A stretch of 64,000 nt of DNA from Microbacterium proteolyticum (GTDB lineage: Bacteria; Actinomycetota; Actinomycetes; Actinomycetales; Microbacteriaceae), in contig NZ_CP121274.1 of NCBI RefSeq assembly GCF_029639405.1, forward strand, positions 3,472,001 through 3,536,000. Reading direction: 5' to 3'. The notes under the pieces were generated by a model that made no database searches, was not told the origin of the DNA, and saw only the letters and a list, made by a program, of their open reading frames with translations. The first letter of the stretch is position 1; every line of letters begins with the position of its first letter. Positions 1 to 8,035 of this stretch are shown here, in pieces. The position numbers were made by a program, and so were the translations under genes.

Positions 1-1041
1 CAGATCGTCGGAGGGGTGGATGCCGACTCCCTCGCGGCCCTGCCCGGCCTCATCGACGAGGGCATCTCGAGCTTCAAGATGTTCATGGCGTACCCGGGCG
101 TGTTCTACGCCGACGACGCGCAGATCCTCCGCGCGATGCAGGTGGCCGCGGACACGGGGCTGCTGACGATGATGCACGCCGAGAACGGGCCCGTCATCGA
201 CGTTCTCGCCGAGCAGCTCGTCGCGAAGGGCAAGACCGACCCCTACTTCCACGGCGTCGCCCGCGCGTGGCAGATGGAGGAGGAGGCGACGCACCGCGCG
301 ATCATGCTGTCGAACCTCACCGGAGCCCCGCTCTACGTCGTGCACGTGAGCGCGAAGCAGGCCGTGGAGCAGCTCGCCTGGGCCCGTGACAACGGACAGA
401 ACGTGTTCGGCGAGACGTGCCCGCAGTACCTCTACCTTTCGCTCGAGGACCAGCTGGGGGCGTCGAGCGAGGAGTGGGGCGCGTTCGAGGGCGCGAAGTG
501 GGTGTGCTCGACGCCGCTGCGCTCGAAGCACGAGGGCCACCAGCACCACATGTGGCAAGCGCTGCGCACGAACGACATCCAGATGGTCTCCACCGACCAC
601 TGCCCGTTCTGCATGAAGGACCAGAAGACGCTCGGTCTCGGCGACTTCCGCGCGATCCCCAATGGCATCGGCTCGGTCGAGCACCGCATGGACCTGATGT
701 ACCAGGGTGTCGTCACCGGGCAGATCACGCTCGAGCGCTGGGTGGAACTCACCAGCACGACCCCCGCGCGCATGTTCGGCATGTACGGCAAGAAGGGCGT
801 CATCGCCCCCGGCGCCGACGCCGACATCGTCGTGTACGACCCCGCCGGGCACACGTCCATCGGCGTGGGCAAGACCCACCACATGAACATGGACCACTCC
901 GCGTGGGAGGGCTACGAGATCGACGGACACGTCGACACCGTCCTCTCCCGCGGAAAGGTCGTCGTCGACGACGGCGCGTACCTGGGTGCCAAGGGCGACG
1001 GACGCTTCGTCAAGCGCGGCCTGAGCCAGTACCTGGTCTGA
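1..1041 (+). CDS. hydA: Dihydropyrimidinase / D-hydantoinase, 3' part
   Basis: Opens the ring of dihydropyrimidines or hydantoins to N-carbamoyl amino acids; cytosolic amidohydrolase of the cyclic amidohydrolase family. The reading frame is open from base 1, so about 115 N-terminal residues of the usual ~460 lie outside the window; the in-frame GTG at base 16 is not a real start. Counting from base 1, the metal centre is visible: the lysine that is carbamylated in this family (SFKMFMAY, fragment residue 26), the His of MMHAENG, the His of YVVHVS and the Asp of STDHCPF. It is the first visible gene of an operon; a flavin/F420 oxidoreductase starts 11 bases after its stop behind a GAGGAGA ribosome site, followed by an ABC importer. 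Whether the natural substrate is dihydrouracil, dihydrothymine or a hydantoin cannot be told from sequence. Confidence 0.93.
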   Translation, partial: QIVGGVDADSLAALPGLIDEGISSFKMFMAYPGVFYADDAQILRAMQVAADTGLLTMMHAENGPVIDVLAEQLVAKGKTDPYFHGVARAWQMEEEATHRAIMLSNLTGAPLYVVHVSAKQAVEQLAWARDNGQNVFGETCPQYLYLSLEDQLGASSEEWGAFEGAKWVCSTPLRSKHEGHQHHMWQALRTNDIQMVSTDHCPFCMKDQKTLGLGDFRAIPNGIGSVEHRMDLMYQGVVTGQITLERWVELTSTTPARMFGMYGKKGVIAPGADADIVVYDPAGHTSIGVGKTHHMNMDHSAWEGYEIDGHVDTVLSRGKVVVDDGAYLGAKGDGRFVKRGLSQYLV

Positions 1042-1052
1042 GAGGAGAACCC

Positions 1053-2081
1053 ATGGATTTCGGCGTCGTCCTGCAGACCAACCCTCCCGCCGCCCGCACG
1101 GTGCAGCTCTCCCAGCTCGCCGAGGCGCACGGCTTCAGCCACGTGTGGACCTTCGACTCGCACCTGCTGTGGCAGGAGCCGTACGTCGTGCACTCGGCGA
1201 TCCTCGGGGCCACCCGCCGGGTCACCGTCGGCCCGTTCGTCACGAACCCGGCGACCCGCGACTGGACGGTCACGGCATCCACGTTCGCGACCCTCAACGA
1301 GATGTACGGCAACCGCACGATCTGCGGCATCGGCCGCGGTGATTCCGCGGTGCGCGTCACCAACGGGCGTCCCACCACGCTCAAAGCGCTGCGCGAGTCG
1401 ATCCACGTCATCCGCGAGCTCGGCAACTCCCGCGCCGTGGAGTACAACGGCGCGACGCTGCAGTTCCCATGGAGCCGCGGGTCGAAGCTCGACGTGTGGG
1501 TCGCCGCCTACGGTCCGCTCGCGCTCAAGCTCACGGGCGAAGTGGGCGACGGCTTCATCCTGCAGCTCGCCGACCTCGACATCGCCGAGTGGATGATCAC
1601 GACCGTCCGTCAGGCCGCCGAGAACGTCGGCCGCGACCCCGACGAGATCGCGTTCTGCGTCGCCGCCCCCATGTACATCGGCGACGACACCCCGGAGAGC
1701 CGGGCCCACATGATCGAGCAGTGCCGCTGGTTCGGCGGCATGGTCGGCAACCACGTCGCCGACATCGTCGCGAAGTACGGCGAGGGCTCCGACGTCCCGG
1801 CGGCGCTCACCGACTACATCGCGGGCCGCACCGGCTACGACTACAACTCGCACGGCAAGAGCAACAACGACCACGTCGACTTCGTCCCCGACGACATCGT
1901 CGAGCGGTTCTGCGTGCTCGGCACCGCCGAGGAGCACATCGCCAAGCTCGAGAAGCTGCGAGCGCTGGGCGTGACGCAGTTCGCCGGTTACCTCCAGCAC
2001 GACAACAAGGAGGAGACGATGCGGGTCTACGGCGAGACCGTGATCCCCGCCCTCACTCCCCCGGTGACGGCGAAGCGGTGA
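1053..2081 (+). CDS. LLM-class flavin/F420-dependent oxidoreductase
   Basis: A luciferase-like monooxygenase (bacterial luciferase superfamily) of 342 residues with the TIM-barrel pattern of the F420-dependent branch: an N-terminal MDFGVVLQTNPP strand, VTVGPFVTNPATRDW (residues about 50-65), and GIGRGDSAV, which is typical of the phosphate/cofactor loop. I place it near the family known as TIGR03842, from memory and without a search. The start ATG is chosen because GAGGAGA lies 6 bases upstream; the open frame continues farther upstream only because it overlaps hydA. Its place between dihydropyrimidinase and the importer suggests a redox step on the same substrate, for example interconversion of pyrimidine and dihydropyrimidine. 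That role is inference. The stop overlaps the GTG start of the next gene. Confidence 0.85.
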   Translation: MDFGVVLQTNPPAARTVQLSQLAEAHGFSHVWTFDSHLLWQEPYVVHSAILGATRRVTVGPFVTNPATRDWTVTASTFATLNEMYGNRTICGIGRGDSAVRVTNGRPTTLKALRESIHVIRELGNSRAVEYNGATLQFPWSRGSKLDVWVAAYGPLALKLTGEVGDGFILQLADLDIAEWMITTVRQAAENVGRDPDEIAFCVAAPMYIGDDTPESRAHMIEQCRWFGGMVGNHVADIVAKYGEGSDVPAALTDYIAGRTGYDYNSHGKSNNDHVDFVPDDIVERFCVLGTAEEHIAKLEKLRALGVTQFAGYLQHDNKEETMRVYGETVIPALTPPVTAKR

Positions 2082-3055
2082 CGGATCAGGCGGTCGTTCC
2101 GGGGTCGGTGACCTCGATCGTCGAGGGCGCCGGCGACGGGATGCCACGCCCCCGGGGTCGTCGCGGAAGCCGCCTGGGTCCGGTCGGCTGGGGTGTCGCC
2201 GGGGTCGCGGCCGTCATCGCGATCTGGGAGCTGTACAAACTCCTCGGCCCCGCGGACGGCGTGACCGTCGGGGGCGACGGGTCGGCGGGGTCGGGGGTAA
2301 TCCTCCTCCCCCGCACGCACGACCGCGCCATGCCGCACGTGTGGGACATGGTCGCGCGCATGTTCGCCCCGACGAGCGGCGGCGACACCCCGCCGCTGAT
2401 CCTCTCGGTGCTCGGGGCGGCCGGGACCACGCTGGGCCTCGCGGCGCTGGGATGGCTCATCGGCGTGGTGGTCGGCGGCATCCTGGGGATCGCGATGCAG
2501 CGCTGGCGTCTCGTCGAATGGGGGCTCCTGCCCTGGATCGTCGTGAGCCAGATCGTGCCGCTCATCGCCTTCGCCCCCGTCGTCAACGCGCTCGGCAACC
2601 AGATCGACCGGGCGGGGGTCTTCCCCTGGCCGCAATGGTTCTCGGTCGCGCTGATCGCGTCGTACCTGGCGTTCTTCCCCGTAGCCGTGGGCATGCTGCG
2701 GGGCCTCGAAGCCCCGGATGCGCTGCACCTCGACCTGTTCCACGCGGGAGCCGCCGGCTGGTGGGCGACGCTGATCCACCTGCGGCTCCCCGCCGCCGTG
2801 CCGCACCTGCTGCCCGCCCTCCGACTCGCGGCCGCGTCCGCCGTCGTCGGCGCCGTGGTCGCCGAGGTGTCGATCGGGCTGCGCGGCGGCATCGGGCGCA
2901 TGCTCATCCAGCTCGCAGGGCAGGCCTCGTCCGACCCCGCCGCCCCCTGGGCACCGACGTTCGGCACCGTCGCCATCGGGCTCGTCGCCGCCGCGGGCGT
3001 CGCGCTCATCGGTGTGACCCTGCACCGTTTCCGTCGCGGAGAGGAGATCCGATGA
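2078..3055 (+). CDS. ABC transporter permease (SsuC/ThiX type)
   Basis: Membrane subunit of a nitrate/sulfonate/taurine/pyrimidine-type importer (COG0600 family), 325 residues. A hydrophilic, Arg/Gly-rich N-terminus is followed by a first membrane segment (about residues 35-52), a periplasmic loop of about 60 residues, then about five more membrane segments. The EAA-like coupling loop is seen in LFHAGAAGWWATLIHLRLPAAVPHLLPALR. The GTG start overlaps the TGA of the preceding gene (GTGA), indicating translational coupling; its own stop overlaps the ATG of the ATPase gene. Two different permeases flank the ATPase gene, so the channel is probably a heterodimer. The family and the operon support import of a pyrimidine-like or hydantoin-like compound; the ligand is inferred only. 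Confidence 0.85.
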   Translation: MTDQAVVPGSVTSIVEGAGDGMPRPRGRRGSRLGPVGWGVAGVAAVIAIWELYKLLGPADGVTVGGDGSAGSGVILLPRTHDRAMPHVWDMVARMFAPTSGGDTPPLILSVLGAAGTTLGLAALGWLIGVVVGGILGIAMQRWRLVEWGLLPWIVVSQIVPLIAFAPVVNALGNQIDRAGVFPWPQWFSVALIASYLAFFPVAVGMLRGLEAPDALHLDLFHAGAAGWWATLIHLRLPAAVPHLLPALRLAAASAVVGAVVAEVSIGLRGGIGRMLIQLAGQASSDPAAPWAPTFGTVAIGLVAAAGVALIGVTLHRFRRGEEIR

Positions 3056-3843
3056 CCGCACCCGCCGTCCACGCCACGGGCGTGGGCAAGGTGTTCCCCT
3101 CGACCGGAGGCGAGGTGACCGCCCTCACCGGGGTCGACCTCGACGTCGCCGCCGGAGAGTTCGTCTCGCTCATCGGCCCCTCGGGGTGCGGGAAGTCGAC
3201 GCTGCTGCGCCTCATCGCCGATCTCGACACGCCCAGCGCGGGCGACCTCGCCATCTTCGGCAAGCCCGCCCGTCAGGCGCGCATCGACCAGGACTACGGC
3301 ATCGCGTTCCAGCAGGCCGGGCTCCTCCCCTGGCGCACGGTCGCCGCGAACATCGCGCTGCCGCTCGAACTGCACCGCTGGAGCCGTGCCCGCCGCGACG
3401 CGCGCGTCGCCGAGCTCGCCGACCTCGTCGGGCTGTCGGAGTTCGTCGGCCGCTACCCCGACCAGCTGTCCGGCGGCATGCAGCAGCGCGTCGCGATCGC
3501 CCGGTCGCTCGCCGCGTCGCCGCAGCTCCTCCTCATGGACGAGCCCTTCGGCGCGCTCGACGAGATGACCCGCGAGCGACTCCAGACCGAGCTCGCCCGC
3601 ATCGCCGCCGAGACCGGCGCCGCGGTGGTCTTCGTCACCCACTCGATCCCCGAGGCGGTGTTCCTCTCCGACCGCGTGGTCGTCATGAGCCCGCGCCCCG
3701 GACGCATCACCGACGTGATCGACACCCGCCCCGGGCGGGCCCGCGACGAGGCGCTGCGCGAATCGCCCGAGTACTTCACGCGCGTGACCGCGGTGCGCGA
3801 AGCGCTCCACGGCACCCCCCTGCAGCGGGCGAACGAGCGATGA
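3052..3843 (+). CDS. ABC transporter ATP-binding protein (SsuB/TauB type)
   Basis: Cytosolic ATPase of the importer, 263 residues, the usual length for SsuB/TauB/NrtD proteins. Visible motifs in order: Walker A GPSGCGKST (about residues 41-49), Q-loop in GIAFQQAGLLPWR, the ABC signature LSGGMQQRVAIARS, Walker B LLLMDEPFGALDE, and the switch His in VFVTHSIPEAVFL. The last stretch, VVVMSPRPGRI, is characteristic of this subfamily. Start ATG overlaps the stop of the first permease (ATGA) and its stop overlaps the start of the second permease (ATGA again), so the three genes are translated as a coupled block. Confidence 0.95.
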   Translation: MTAPAVHATGVGKVFPSTGGEVTALTGVDLDVAAGEFVSLIGPSGCGKSTLLRLIADLDTPSAGDLAIFGKPARQARIDQDYGIAFQQAGLLPWRTVAANIALPLELHRWSRARRDARVAELADLVGLSEFVGRYPDQLSGGMQQRVAIARSLAASPQLLLMDEPFGALDEMTRERLQTELARIAAETGAAVVFVTHSIPEAVFLSDRVVVMSPRPGRITDVIDTRPGRARDEALRESPEYFTRVTAVREALHGTPLQRANER

Positions 3844-4622
3844 CCGCCACCCGCCTCCCGTCCTGGATGCGGTTCGCCGCGCCCGTCGCCGTCGGGCTCC
3901 TCGGGCTCGGCGTGTGGTTCGCGTACGTCGCCTCGGGCAGCGCACCGCGCATGCTCCCCGACCCCGCCGCGATCCTCGGCGAGTTCGTCGGCAGGTTCCC
4001 CCTGATCGTCGACGCCGCGGCGATCACCGGCACCAACGCCCTGATCGGTCTCGTCGCCGGCAGCGTCGTGGCCGTGGCACTGGCGGCCCTCGCCGCGACC
4101 TGGCGCCCCGTCGACGGCATGACCGCGCCGCTGGTCGCCATGCTCGCCGTGGTGCCGATCGTGGCGATCACCCCGATCCTCAACACGATGTTCGGCGCCT
4201 CCAGCCAGTTCGGCCGGCAGGCGGTCGCGGCGATCGCCGCATTCGTCCCCGTCTTCGTCAACACGCTGCGAGGGCTCCGGCAGACCCGGCCCGTCCAGCG
4301 CGACCTGTTCCGGGCGACGGCCGCGAGCGGCGGCCAGACGTTCCGCTTCCTCACCCTCCCCACCGCCCTGCCGTACCTGCTCACCGGCATCCGCGTCGCC
4401 GCGTCCCTCGCGGTGATCTCCGCCCTCGTCGCCGAATACTTCGGCGGCCCCTCCGACGGCATCGGCACCGCGATCGCCACCTACGCCAAGTCGGGGCGCG
4501 CCGCCCTCGCCTGGGCGTTCGTGGGCGGCGGCATCCTGATCGGTCTCGTCTTCTTCCTCGTCACCTCGCTGCTCGAACGCGTCGTCGCACGGCGCCTCGG
4601 GGCGGGGCGTCCGCCGGCCTGA
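3840..4622 (+). CDS. ABC transporter permease (SsuC/ThiX type), second subunit
   Basis: Second membrane subunit, 260 residues, same COG0600 family as the gene at 2078 but clearly diverged. One N-terminal membrane segment (residues about 12-30), then segments around 60-80, 90-110, 130-145, 185-205 and 225-245. The coupling loop is LFRATAASGGQTFRFLTLPTALPYLLTGIR, close to the family pattern. Its start codon overlaps the ATPase stop. An 80-base gap with a GAAAGGA ribosome site separates it from the lipoprotein gene, so the binding protein has its own translation initiation and can be made in excess. Confidence 0.88.
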   Translation: MTATRLPSWMRFAAPVAVGLLGLGVWFAYVASGSAPRMLPDPAAILGEFVGRFPLIVDAAAITGTNALIGLVAGSVVAVALAALAATWRPVDGMTAPLVAMLAVVPIVAITPILNTMFGASSQFGRQAVAAIAAFVPVFVNTLRGLRQTRPVQRDLFRATAASGGQTFRFLTLPTALPYLLTGIRVAASLAVISALVAEYFGGPSDGIGTAIATYAKSGRAALAWAFVGGGILIGLVFFLVTSLLERVVARRLGAGRPPA

Positions 4623-4702
4623 CCGGCATCCTTCCCATCCGCCCTCGACAGAACAGGCCCACCCGCACCACACCTGCACCACCCGCACCCGAAAGGACTC
4701 CC

Positions 4703-5875
4703 ATGACACACAGCACACGTCGCGCCCTCGGCGCGGCCGCGGGGATCGCCGTGGCATCCCTCGCCCTCTCCGCCTGCGCCGGCGGTTCCGCACCCGCCGC
4801 CTCTGGCGACGCCGACTTCACCCCGCTGACCTCGGTCAAGCTGCAGCTGCAGTGGCTGCCGCAGGCGCAGTTCGCCGGCTACTACGTCGCCCTCGACAAG
4901 GGCTACTTCCAGGAGGAGGGCTTCGACGAGGTCGACGTCGTCCCGTCCGGCGGCGACATCGTGCCCCAGGACGCCCTCGTCGCCGGTGACGTCGACTTCG
5001 CCGTCGCGTGGGTGCCGAAGGTCCTCGGCACCATGGAGAACCAGGGCGTCGAACTCACCGACATCGCCCAGGTGTTCCAGAAGTCCGGCACCACGCAGGT
5101 GTCGTGGAAGGACTCCGGCATCACCTCGGTCGACGACTTCGAGGGCAAGCGCATCGGCTCGTGGGGCTTCGGCAACGAGTGGGAGATCTTCGCCGCGATG
5201 GCCGACAAGGGCCTGGACGCCTCGACGGTCAAGATCACCACGCAGGACTTCTCGATGAACGCGCTCCTGGACAAGGACGTGGATGCCGCCCAGGCGATGA
5301 CCTACAACGAGCTCGCGCAGCTGCTCGAGACGGTCAACCCCGCCACCGGCAAGCTCTACACGATGGACGACATCAACGTCATCTCGTACGAGGACACCGC
5401 CGGCGCGATGCTGCAGGACGCGATCTGGGCCGACACGAAGCGCCTCGCCGACGACCCCGCGTACGCCGACGCCGCGACGCGATTCCTCAAGGCCGTCATC
5501 AAGGGCTGGGTGTTCGCGCGCGACAACCCCACCGAAGCCGCCGACATCACCTATACGGCCGCGACCGCTCCCGGCGTCAGCGCCTTCCCCGTCGGCCCGA
5601 CCCACCAGCTGTGGCAGATGAACGAGGTCAACAAGCTCATCTGGACCGGCGGCGACTTCGGTCTCGTCGACTCCGCGGCGTGGGACAAGACCGTCAAGGG
5701 CGCCCTGGCGGCGAAGAACCAGGACGGGCTCAACCTCATCACCACCGAGCCCGCGGCCTCGGCGTACTCGAACGACTACATCGAGGCGGCGCTGAAAGCC
5801 CTGAAGGACGAGGGCGTCACCGTGGACGGCGAGTACACGCCGATCGACGTCACCCTCACCGAGGGCGGCCAGTAA
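4703..5875 (+). CDS. ABC substrate-binding lipoprotein (NMT1/THI5-like)
   Basis: Extracytoplasmic binding protein of the importer, 390 residues. The N-terminus is a lipoprotein signal: MTHSTRR, a hydrophobic core and the lipobox LSAC, with the Cys around residue 24. The mature part opens with VKLQLQWLPQAQFAGYYVALDKGYF, the classic start of NMT1/THI5-like proteins that bind thiamine precursors, pyrimidines and related rings; GGDIVPQDALVAGDVDFAVAWVPKVL continues the fold. The start is preceded by GAAAGGACTCCC. In the context of dihydropyrimidinase the likely ligand is a pyrimidine or hydantoin, but this has to be tested. It is the last gene of the operon; a strong hairpin follows within 6 bases. 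Confidence 0.9.
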   Translation: MTHSTRRALGAAAGIAVASLALSACAGGSAPAASGDADFTPLTSVKLQLQWLPQAQFAGYYVALDKGYFQEEGFDEVDVVPSGGDIVPQDALVAGDVDFAVAWVPKVLGTMENQGVELTDIAQVFQKSGTTQVSWKDSGITSVDDFEGKRIGSWGFGNEWEIFAAMADKGLDASTVKITTQDFSMNALLDKDVDAAQAMTYNELAQLLETVNPATGKLYTMDDINVISYEDTAGAMLQDAIWADTKRLADDPAYADAATRFLKAVIKGWVFARDNPTEAADITYTAATAPGVSAFPVGPTHQLWQMNEVNKLIWTGGDFGLVDSAAWDKTVKGALAAKNQDGLNLITTEPAASAYSNDYIEAALKALKDEGVTVDGEYTPIDVTLTEGGQ

Positions 5876-5880
5876 TCCCC

Positions 5881-5912
5881 CGCGGGGCGGTCGGACTCCC
5901 GGCCGCCCCGCG
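5881..5912 (+). terminator. Hairpin terminator of the hyd operon
   Basis: A 14-bp stem (5881-5894 with 5899-5912, one G-U pair) closed by a 4-base loop lies 5 bases after the stop of the binding-protein gene. There is no U tract, as is usual in this GC range, so termination strength is inferred from stem stability alone. Confidence 0.75.
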
Positions 5913-5951
5913 TCCCACCGATTTCCCGGAACGGCGTGGTTGACTACCCGG

Positions 5952-7193
5952 ATGACGCAGCCTCCCGCGCAACACGCGCGCCGTAAGCCCGAGTCGGGCT
6001 GGCGCCGCGGAGCCAAGGTCCTCGCGATCGCGCTGACCGTCGCGGTCGTGGCCGCTGTCGCCGTCGGCGGTTTCTACGCCTGGTCGCTGACGCAGCGTCT
6101 GGCAGAGGCGGCCGTTCCACTCAAGGACGCCCCGGCGCAGCCCCCCGCGCTGAGCGCGTACGACGAGGCGTTCTCGGTCCTCGTCGTCGGCACCGACGAG
6201 TGCGACGACCAGGTGAAGGCGGCCTTCGGCGCACGCTGCACCGACCCCGAGAACGACGGTGCACGCAACGACGTGAACATGCTCGTCCACGTCTCGGTCA
6301 ACCCGCGGCGCGTCACGGTGGTGTCGTTCCCGCGCGACCTGCAGATCCCCATCCCCGAGTGCGTCGGCGCCGACGGCACCACCTTCGGCGGTGCGTACAA
6401 GGCCCCCATCAACAGCGCGTACGAGGACGGCGGACTCACCTGCGTCGCCGACACCGTCTCGGAGCTGAGCGGCCAGAGCATCCCGTTCGCCGCGAAGGTC
6501 AGCTTCGGCAATGTCGTGAACATCACCGACGCGATCGGGGGCGTCGAGGTCTGCATCGGCGGCGAAGGCATCAACGACCCGGATGCCGGCATCAACTGGG
6601 AGCCCGGAGCCCGCGTGGTCACCGGCTACGACGCCCTCGCGTTCCTGCGCACCCGCAAGGGGATCGGCGACGGCAGCGACCTCGCCCGCATCGGGAACCA
6701 GCAGCAGTACCTCTCGCGCCTGGTCAACAAGCTCCGCAGCGACGAGGTGCTGTCCAACCCCGGCACGCTCATCGGCCTCGCCAACACGGCCGTGAACAAC
6801 ATCACGCCCAGCGAGAGCCTCGCCGACCCGATCCGGATCGCGCAGCTGGCCTACACGCTGAAAGACGTCCCGTTCGACGACATCACGTTCGTCCAGTACC
6901 CCGTGGTCGACGACCCCGACGACGCGAACCGCGTCGTGCCCGACGAGGCATCCGCCGCCATCCTGTGGGACGCGCTCGAACGCAACGCCCCGCTCGCGCT
7001 CACGGGCGAGGCCGGCGCGAACGGCGGCGTGATCGCCGACCCGTCCGCGCCGACGCCGTCCGCGGCTCCCGTCGAGACGACCCCGACCCCGGATGCCTCG
7101 GGGGCCAGCGCCGCACCCGAGGTCGTCGAGCTGCCCAGCAACGTCAACGGTTCCAAGGCCACCCAGGCGACGTGCTCCGCCGGCAACGGCTGA
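5952..7193 (+). CDS. LytR-CpsA-Psr (LCP) family cell-wall protein
   Basis: Membrane-anchored enzyme that transfers undecaprenyl-linked glycopolymers to peptidoglycan in the LCP family. About 413 residues: short basic N-terminus, one membrane segment (about residues 24-46), then the LCP domain from FSVLVVGTDECDD through SFPRDLQIPIPEC and the conserved block YDALAFLRTRKGIGDGSDLARIGNQQQYL, which carries the catalytic Arg/Asp pattern of the family. The C-terminus is a Pro/Ala/Thr-rich tail. The ATG at 5952 is used; an in-frame TTG at 5940 would add four residues, and neither start has a clear ribosome site. It ends 7 bases before the convergent MerR gene. Confidence 0.9.
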   Translation: MTQPPAQHARRKPESGWRRGAKVLAIALTVAVVAAVAVGGFYAWSLTQRLAEAAVPLKDAPAQPPALSAYDEAFSVLVVGTDECDDQVKAAFGARCTDPENDGARNDVNMLVHVSVNPRRVTVVSFPRDLQIPIPECVGADGTTFGGAYKAPINSAYEDGGLTCVADTVSELSGQSIPFAAKVSFGNVVNITDAIGGVEVCIGGEGINDPDAGINWEPGARVVTGYDALAFLRTRKGIGDGSDLARIGNQQQYLSRLVNKLRSDEVLSNPGTLIGLANTAVNNITPSESLADPIRIAQLAYTLKDVPFDDITFVQYPVVDDPDDANRVVPDEASAAILWDALERNAPLALTGEAGANGGVIADPSAPTPSAAPVETTPTPDASGASAAPEVVELPSNVNGSKATQATCSAGNG

Positions 7194-7200
7194 GCGCGGT

Positions 7201-7947
7201 TCAGTCCAGGTACGCGGCGGCGTGGACCGCCATCGCGTCGCGCACGACCCGGGCGTGCGCGACCCCGCCGAAGTTCACGGCGAATCGAGGATCGTCCACA
7301 TACAGGTCACCGAGCCCGCGGTAGGCCTCGGGAGAGGGCACGCGGCCCCACTGCTCGGCGATCCACGCGTGATGGATGCCGATGAGGTGCTGGAACTCCG
7401 TGGCATCCGGGCTCAGCCCGCGCTCCGCGGCCGCTCTCAGCGCCGCGATCACGTCGTGGCCGCGCACGTCGTCGGCCCGGCGCTCGCCGGGGGTCATGGC
7501 TGCGCGGCGTGCGGCGCTGCGCTCCCACGCGTCGTCTCCCCAGCGTTCGCGCACCTCGCCCTCCCAGCGCGCGTCGTCGACACCCGCGAGCACGTCGTCG
7601 ATGTCCATGGTCTTTCCTTCCTCCAGGGCGGCGAGGGCGTTCCTCACCGCGGCGATGCGACGCTCCATCGCGGAGCGCGTCTCTTCGAGCGCGGCGACAT
7701 GCGCGCGCATGGTTTCCGTGAGCGATCGCTCGTCCGCCAGAGCCCGGGCGATGTCGGGCAACGGCAGATCGAGAGAGCGCAACGCGAGGATGCGGTACAG
7801 GCGCGCGATCTCGGTCTCGCCGTAGAACCGGTAGCCGTTCGCGGCGACGCGCGACGGGCGGAGCAGCCCGACGCTCTCGTAGTGGCGGAGCGTGCGACTG
7901 GTCACCCCGGCCGCACGGCCGACCTCGGCGATGGGCCATTCGTTCAT
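7201..7947 (-). CDS. MerR-family regulator with TipAS effector domain
   Basis: A 248-residue regulator. The N-terminal MerR helix-turn-helix and wing are clear (WPIAEVGRAAGVTSRTLRHYESVGLLRPSR, then GYRFYGETEIARLYRIL), followed by a coiled-coil dimerisation helix around residues 80-115. A C-terminal all-helical domain follows (WGDDAWERSAARR ... FQHLIGIHHAWIAEQW ... LYVDDPRFAVNFGG), which matches the TipAS antibiotic-binding domain. Such proteins bind small hydrophobic or peptide antibiotics and twist their promoters. The gene has its own MerR-type promoter (see 7945-7985), so autoregulation is likely. It is divergent from the GH3 lipoprotein, which shares the same intergenic space. Confidence 0.9.
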   Translation of the reverse strand: MNEWPIAEVGRAAGVTSRTLRHYESVGLLRPSRVAANGYRFYGETEIARLYRILALRSLDLPLPDIARALADERSLTETMRAHVAALEETRSAMERRIAAVRNALAALEEGKTMDIDDVLAGVDDARWEGEVRERWGDDAWERSAARRAAMTPGERRADDVRGHDVIAALRAAAERGLSPDATEFQHLIGIHHAWIAEQWGRVPSPEAYRGLGDLYVDDPRFAVNFGGVAHARVVRDAMAVHAAAYLD

Positions 7948-7985
7948 GGCATCCACTGTGTCGGTTGACGTTGCGGCAGAGTCAA
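7948..7985 (-). promoter_or_regulatory. MerR-type promoter and operator, leaderless
   Basis: Read on the minus strand: -35 TTGACT (7985-7980), a 19-base spacer, -10 CACAGT (7960-7955), 7 bases, then the MerR start ATG. The long 19-base spacer is the hallmark of promoters activated by MerR proteins. Within it lies a near-perfect dyad (7965-7985) with outer arms TTGAC/GTCAA and inner arms TGC/GCA around a single central base. The short gap from -10 to ATG implies a leaderless transcript. Confidence 0.7.
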
Positions 7986-8035
7986 GCCCGCGACGGATCC
8001 TCCCGACCGGCCGCTCGATGCGACACCATCGAGGG

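Noticed and set aside
912..2147. 411-residue minus-strand open frame, and similar long frames opposite real genes (for example 40671-43424)
   Set aside because: Arg/Gly/Val-rich shadow of GC-rich plus-strand genes with no family motifs; in 40671-43424 only the last 277 codons are a real gene.
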